Source: Methylobacterium soli (lineage in GTDB: Bacteria > Pseudomonadota > Alphaproteobacteria > Rhizobiales > Beijerinckiaceae). Taken from it: a stretch of 64,000 nucleotides of DNA. The position numbers and the translations under genes were made by a program. The stretch spans positions 88,593 through 152,592 of the forward strand of contig NZ_VZZK01000012.1 of the NCBI RefSeq assembly GCF_008806385.1. Reading direction: 5' to 3'. Shown here piece after piece: positions 60,593 through 64,000 of the stretch. The notes beneath the pieces are model-generated. The model was not told the origin of the DNA, did not search any database, and saw only the letters and a program-made list of their open reading frames with translations. Numbering within the stretch: position 1 is the first letter of the stretch; each line of letters opens with the position of its first letter.

Positions 60593-62965
60593 ATGATCCA
60601 GCTCTACACCTGCGTGGCGCACCAGCACGACCTGCGGCTCGTCGCGGTCGCCGCCATCATCTGCGCCCTCGGGACCTACTCGACCTTCGCCATGGGCCGG
60701 CAGGTGCTGCGCGACGGGCCCGTGACGGAGCGGCTCGCCTGGGCCATCACCGGCGTCGGCGCCACCAGCACGGCGATCTGGGCCACCCACTTCATCGCGA
60801 TGCTGGCCTACGAGCCGAGCATGGCCTTCGGCTTCGCCATCGGCCAGACGGTCGCGTCCCTGCTCGTCGCGATCGTGCTGGTCGGCCTCGGAGCCGGAAT
60901 CGTCCTCGCCCGGCGGAGTCTTGCGGGCCGCGTGATCGGCGGCGGCGTCATCGGGCTGGCAATCTCGGCCATGCATTACACCGGCATGAATGCCTATTAC
61001 GTCCAGGGCACGCTGAACTGGGACGGCCTGACCGTCGCGGTCTCCGTCGCGGTCGGGGTCGGGCTCGGCAGCCTGTCGATGGTGCTCGGCTTCAGCGCCG
61101 ACCGGCGCCTGCGCCGCCTCGCACCGCTCTCGCTGCTCGGTGCGGTCTGCGGCATGCACTTCCTCGGCATGAGCGCCGTGACCATCGCGTTCGACCCGCA
61201 GGTCGAGATCCCCGGCGGCAGTCTCGATGCCACGATCCTGTCGATCCTGACCGCGAACGCCGCGTTCCTGATCGTCGGCTCGTCGCTGGCGGCGTTGCGG
61301 CTGTGGCACGCGAGCCGGCGGCGGAACGAGGCCGAGAACCAGCGCCTTCGCAATCTCGCCGACATCGCGGTCGAAGGTCTGATGATCTGCGACGGCGACA
61401 TCGTGACGGGGATCAATCACAGCCTCGAGCGCGTCATCGGCCTGCCGCGCGAGGCTCTGATCGGCGCGCCGCTGCAGAGCATCCTCCCCGGCCTGTCGAC
61501 GGCCGAGATCCCGACCGAGCAGGAGGCCGATGCCGTGCTGCAGGATGGCGCCAGGACCGGGATCCCGGTGCGCGTCATCGCCCGGAGGACCACGATCAAG
61601 GCCAAGCCGCACATCGTCGTGGCCGTCCGGGATCAGCGCGAGCGGCTGCGCGCCGAGGCCGAGATGCACCGTCTCGCCCATCACGACGCGCTGACCGGGT
61701 TGGCCAACCGGCACCAGTTCAACCAGACGCTGGCCGCGCGCCTGTCCTCCCGCCGCGGCGAGGACGGGACCTTCGCGTTGCTGCTCCTCGACCTCGACCG
61801 GTTCAAGCTCGTCAACGACACGCTCGGGCACGCCATGGGCGACGCGCTGCTCCGGCGCGTCGCCCATCGCCTGCAGCGCGCCCTCAGCGAGGACGACCTC
61901 GTGGCGCGGCTCGGCGGCGACGAGTTCGCCGTCATCAAGGGCGGCGGAACCGACCTGCCGGGCCTTCAGGCCTTGGCCGAGCGGGTGAACGACATCCTGG
62001 CGCGCCCGTTCCTCATCGACGGGCACATCCTGAATGTCGGCACGAGCATCGGCATCGCGCTGGCGCCGAGCGACGGTTGCACCCCGAACCTGCTGATGGG
62101 CAATGCCGACCTCGCGCTCTACGGCGCCAAGGAGGACGGTCGCGGCCGCTACCGGATGTTCGAGGCCAGCATGAACGCGCGCATCCAGGCCCGCCGCTCG
62201 CTCGAACTCGACCTCAGGCGCGCCATCGCCCGGCAGGAATTCGCGCTGTACTACCAGCCGCAGGTCGATGCCCGGACCGGCACCTATGACGGTGCCGAGG
62301 CCCTGATCCGCTGGCGCCATCCCGAGCGTGGCCTGGTGTCTCCCGCCGATTTCATCCCGCTGGCGGAGGAGACGGGGCTGATCGGCATCCTCGGCGAATG
62401 GGTGCTGCGCACCGCCTGCACCGAGGCGCTGGCCTGGCCGGAACACCTGACGGTGGCCGTCAACCTCTCGCCCGTCCAGTTCCGCGACGCGCGGCTCGCC
62501 GCCACGATCCGCAACATCCTGGCCGAGACGGGCTTTCCGGCCGCCCGGCTGGAACTGGAGATCACCGAGGGCTCCCTCCTGCAGGACGAGCAGCGCACGC
62601 TGTCGATCCTGCGGGAGCTGCGGGCGCTCGGGATCCGCATCTCGATGGACGATTTTGGCACCGGCTACTCGTCGCTCAGCTATCTCAGCCGCTTTCCCTT
62701 CGACAAGATCAAGATCGACCAATCCTTCGTCCGGCGCACGCCGCACGACAAGGACAGCGCTGCGATCGTGCGCGCCATCGCGATGCTGGGCGCGAGCCTC
62801 GGCATGAAGACCACGGCCGAGGGGGTCGAGACCGATGTGCAGTCGAACTTCATCGCCGGGCAAGGCTGCGATCAGCTCCAGGGCTACCTGATCAGCCGGC
62901 CGGTCCCGGCCGACGCGATCGCGGACCTGTTCGCCGCCTCCGTCCCCCGCCGCGCCACCGCCTGA
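60593..62965 (+). CDS. MHYT-PAS-GGDEF-EAL cyclic di-GMP enzyme
   Basis: A 790-residue inner-membrane protein. The N-terminal MHYT domain has seven hydrophobic helices (about 10-235) with the motifs WATHFIAML, SAMHYTGMNAY and CGMHFLGMSAV, proposed to bind copper for sensing gases such as O2 or NO. A short PAS-like segment (about 255-360) follows. The diguanylate cyclase domain has RLGGDEFAVI (GGDEF at 441-445, intact), and the phosphodiesterase domain has AEALIRWRHP (EAL at 569-571), NLSPVQF, DDFGTGYSSLSYL and EGVETD. Both catalytic sites look intact, so synthesis and breakdown of c-di-GMP are both possible. A BLUF gene follows 12 bases after the stop. Confidence 0.94.
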   Translation: MIQLYTCVAHQHDLRLVAVAAIICALGTYSTFAMGRQVLRDGPVTERLAWAITGVGATSTAIWATHFIAMLAYEPSMAFGFAIGQTVASLLVAIVLVGLGAGIVLARRSLAGRVIGGGVIGLAISAMHYTGMNAYYVQGTLNWDGLTVAVSVAVGVGLGSLSMVLGFSADRRLRRLAPLSLLGAVCGMHFLGMSAVTIAFDPQVEIPGGSLDATILSILTANAAFLIVGSSLAALRLWHASRRRNEAENQRLRNLADIAVEGLMICDGDIVTGINHSLERVIGLPREALIGAPLQSILPGLSTAEIPTEQEADAVLQDGARTGIPVRVIARRTTIKAKPHIVVAVRDQRERLRAEAEMHRLAHHDALTGLANRHQFNQTLAARLSSRRGEDGTFALLLLDLDRFKLVNDTLGHAMGDALLRRVAHRLQRALSEDDLVARLGGDEFAVIKGGGTDLPGLQALAERVNDILARPFLIDGHILNVGTSIGIALAPSDGCTPNLLMGNADLALYGAKEDGRGRYRMFEASMNARIQARRSLELDLRRAIARQEFALYYQPQVDARTGTYDGAEALIRWRHPERGLVSPADFIPLAEETGLIGILGEWVLRTACTEALAWPEHLTVAVNLSPVQFRDARLAATIRNILAETGFPAARLELEITEGSLLQDEQRTLSILRELRALGIRISMDDFGTGYSSLSYLSRFPFDKIKIDQSFVRRTPHDKDSAAIVRAIAMLGASLGMKTTAEGVETDVQSNFIAGQGCDQLQGYLISRPVPADAIADLFAASVPRRATA

Positions 62966-62977
62966 AGGATGCGTCGC

Positions 62978-63445
62978 ATGCCCCTCTATCGCCTCCTCTA
63001 CCGCAGCGACGTCCACCTCGTCGGGACCGAGGCCGGCATCCGGCAGCAGATCGCGGAGATCGTGCACGCTTCCGAGATCCGGAACGCGTCGGACGACCTG
63101 ACCGGCGCCCTGCTTCACACGCGCGGCGTCTTCATCCAGGCGCTCGAAGGCCCGCTCCCGGCCATCGAGACGACGTTCGAGCGCATCTGCTGCGACCTGC
63201 GTCACCGGCGCGTCGAGCTCCTGGAATTCGTCCAGGCCGAGGAGCGGGTCTTCGGCGAATGGTCGATGGCGGGCATTCGCGCCGACCGGACGATCCAGAA
63301 GCTGTTTCCGCAACTCGACGCGCGCGAGGAGCCCTTCCTCGAGCCGGCCTCCGCGCAGGCCACGATCGGCCTGATGCGCGCGCTCCTGCTCGCCGGATCA
63401 CGCGAGGGCGCGTCGCCGCGGGTCTCCGCCGCTCCAGCCTCCTGA
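62978..63445 (+). CDS. BLUF-domain blue-light receptor
   Basis: A 155-residue protein with an N-terminal BLUF domain (about 1-100) and a short helical C-terminus. The photocycle residues are present: Tyr8 (MPLYRLLYRSD), Asn36 (RNASDDLTGAL), Gln54 (GVFIQALEG) and Trp95/Met97 (FGEWSMAGI). It should bind FAD and respond to blue light. The ATG at 62978 is chosen over 62969 because GAAGGA lies 8 bases before it. It is coupled to the MHYT-GGDEF-EAL gene upstream, so it is probably a light-dependent partner of that enzyme, a split version of the BLUF-EAL fusions seen elsewhere. Confidence 0.93.
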   Translation: MPLYRLLYRSDVHLVGTEAGIRQQIAEIVHASEIRNASDDLTGALLHTRGVFIQALEGPLPAIETTFERICCDLRHRRVELLEFVQAEERVFGEWSMAGIRADRTIQKLFPQLDAREEPFLEPASAQATIGLMRALLLAGSREGASPRVSAAPAS

Positions 63446-63501
63446 CGGAGACCGTCCGGCGGGAGGCGCGCGTCAGACCAGGACCGGGCGCGCAGCCGCC
63501 C

Positions 63502-63870
63502 TCACGGCATGGGCTCCGTGTAGAAGTCGCGGAGTTGCTGCCTCTCGTGCCCGGACAGGCGAGCGTTGTCGCTGCGCGAGAATTCGGGCGCCTGGCGCAG
63601 GTGCTCCTGCGTGATGGTCGTGTGGTAGCCGTGGAGCGTCGTGTCGTAATGCAGCTGCTCCCACGGAATCGTATGCGTCTCCGAACCGACGCCCAGGAAG
63701 CCCCCGAAGGTGGTGACCGCATAGGCGACGTGACCGCTGGTCTTCTCGATCACGAGGCGCTTGATCGATCCGATCCGCCTTCCGTTCAGGTCGAAGACCG
63801 CGGTGCCTTCGATGTGATCGCTCTCGATCAGCGGGTGGCTCAGAGCCGACGACATCTCGATCGTAGCCAT
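63502..63870 (-). CDS. PRC-barrel domain protein
   Basis: A 122-residue protein with a PRC-barrel (about 12-90): SALSHPLIESDHIEGTAVFD, NGRRIGSIKRLVIEKTSGHV, AYAVTTFGGFLGVGSETHTI and PWEQLHYDTTLHGYHTTITQ. The tail (NARLSGHERQQLRDFYTEP) is polar. Free-standing PRC-barrel proteins are common stress or membrane-associated proteins of Rhizobiales; the function is unknown. AAGGAGG lies just before the ATG at 63870. It converges on the BLUF gene, 56 bases apart. Confidence 0.9.
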   Translation of the reverse strand: MATIEMSSALSHPLIESDHIEGTAVFDLNGRRIGSIKRLVIEKTSGHVAYAVTTFGGFLGVGSETHTIPWEQLHYDTTLHGYHTTITQEHLRQAPEFSRSDNARLSGHERQQLRDFYTEPMP

Positions 63871-63934
63871 AGCGCGTTTCCTCCTTTTCTTGTTTCAACA
63901 GCCCCTGGATTGGCCGGTTCCGCGCGGACGAGCC

Positions 63935-64000
63935 CTAGCTGTCCGGATGCGAAACCTCCTTGGCGACGGCTACAACCTTGAGCGCTTTCGGCAGCGCGTC
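63935..64000 (-). CDS. Possible 3' end of a gene entering from the right edge
   Basis: The leftward frame from the window end reads 21 residues, DALPKALKVVAVAKEVSHPD plus one, then a TAG at 63935-63937. The composition is protein-like and without rare codons, but it is too short to identify. It could equally be chance, so the call is tentative. Confidence 0.3.
   Translation of the reverse strand, partial: DALPKALKVVAVAKEVSHPDS

Noticed and set aside
60566..63313. 915-residue minus-strand open frame
   Set aside because: Antisense to the MHYT-GGDEF-EAL and BLUF genes, both with intact catalytic motifs.

Overview
The window is GC-rich chromosomal DNA (coding density about 90 percent) from an alphaproteobacterium. 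The gene content fits a Methylobacterium-like member of the Hyphomicrobiales (Rhizobiales): paired DUF465/YdcH-type small proteins, DUF4174, an ExoR-like Sel1 protein, PRC-barrel, MHYT-GGDEF-EAL and BLUF signalling proteins, and perfect alphaproteobacterial LexA boxes of the form GTTC-N7-GTTC. The taxonomic placement is an inference; no rRNA or tRNA gene was seen in the window.

Layout. 1-9.3 kb: the 5' part of pncB, a stress-type flavin/PPOX protein, mrp, mobA, two cyclophilins (one cytosolic, one exported), coaD and gyrA with a clear intrinsic terminator. 9.6-13.7 kb: a DNA-repair block with recD2, an unassigned 228-residue protein with its own LexA box, and ssb with a second LexA box. 13.8-24.8 kb: an NADP-dependent reductase, an exported DUF4174 protein, an orphan molybdopterin oxidoreductase, an ArsR/SRPBCC pair with a visible operator, a Gly/Tyr-rich exported protein, a phosphodiester glycosidase, an old-yellow-enzyme homologue, prpE and two DUF465 genes. 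25-35.7 kb: housekeeping metabolism (purEK, a TPR lipoprotein, glpX, hom, a ceramidase-like membrane protein, xth, a GST, exoR-like, ilvD).

36-44.3 kb is a leftward carbon-use block: eutBC (ethanolamine to acetaldehyde and ammonia), a transglutaminase-like protein, lutABC (L-lactate to pyruvate) and poxB (pyruvate to acetate), followed by an isochorismatase-like hydrolase. 45.2-47.7 kb is a tightly overlapping ArsR-SRPBCC-VOC-GyrI-like operon plus a GST. 48.2-54.7 kb holds a hybrid histidine kinase, a membrane-anchored alpha/beta hydrolase and an OPT-family transporter.

55.0-57.8 kb is a three-gene rightward cluster: a YqcI/YcgG (GntA-like) haem N-oxygenase homologue, a SAM methyltransferase and an EgtD-family amino-acid betaine synthase. 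In the last, the two positions tied to histidine specificity look altered, and no egtB is adjacent. 58.0-63.9 kb is a sensory cluster: a LOV-like PAS protein lacking the photoactive cysteine, a soluble triple-PAS chemoreceptor resembling BdlA, an MHYT-PAS-GGDEF-EAL protein, a BLUF blue-light receptor 12 bases after it, and a PRC-barrel protein.

Structured non-coding DNA is notable. It includes a roughly 230-bp interspersed repeat present twice (about 15.5 and 47.8 kb), a 34-bp perfect palindrome, an 18-bp-stem hairpin upstream of prpE, hairpins abutting the pncB and poxB start codons, two ArsR operators overlapping start codons, and several good intrinsic terminators. The best candidates for something undescribed are the LexA-controlled protein beside recD2 and the EgtD-variant/N-oxygenase cluster.
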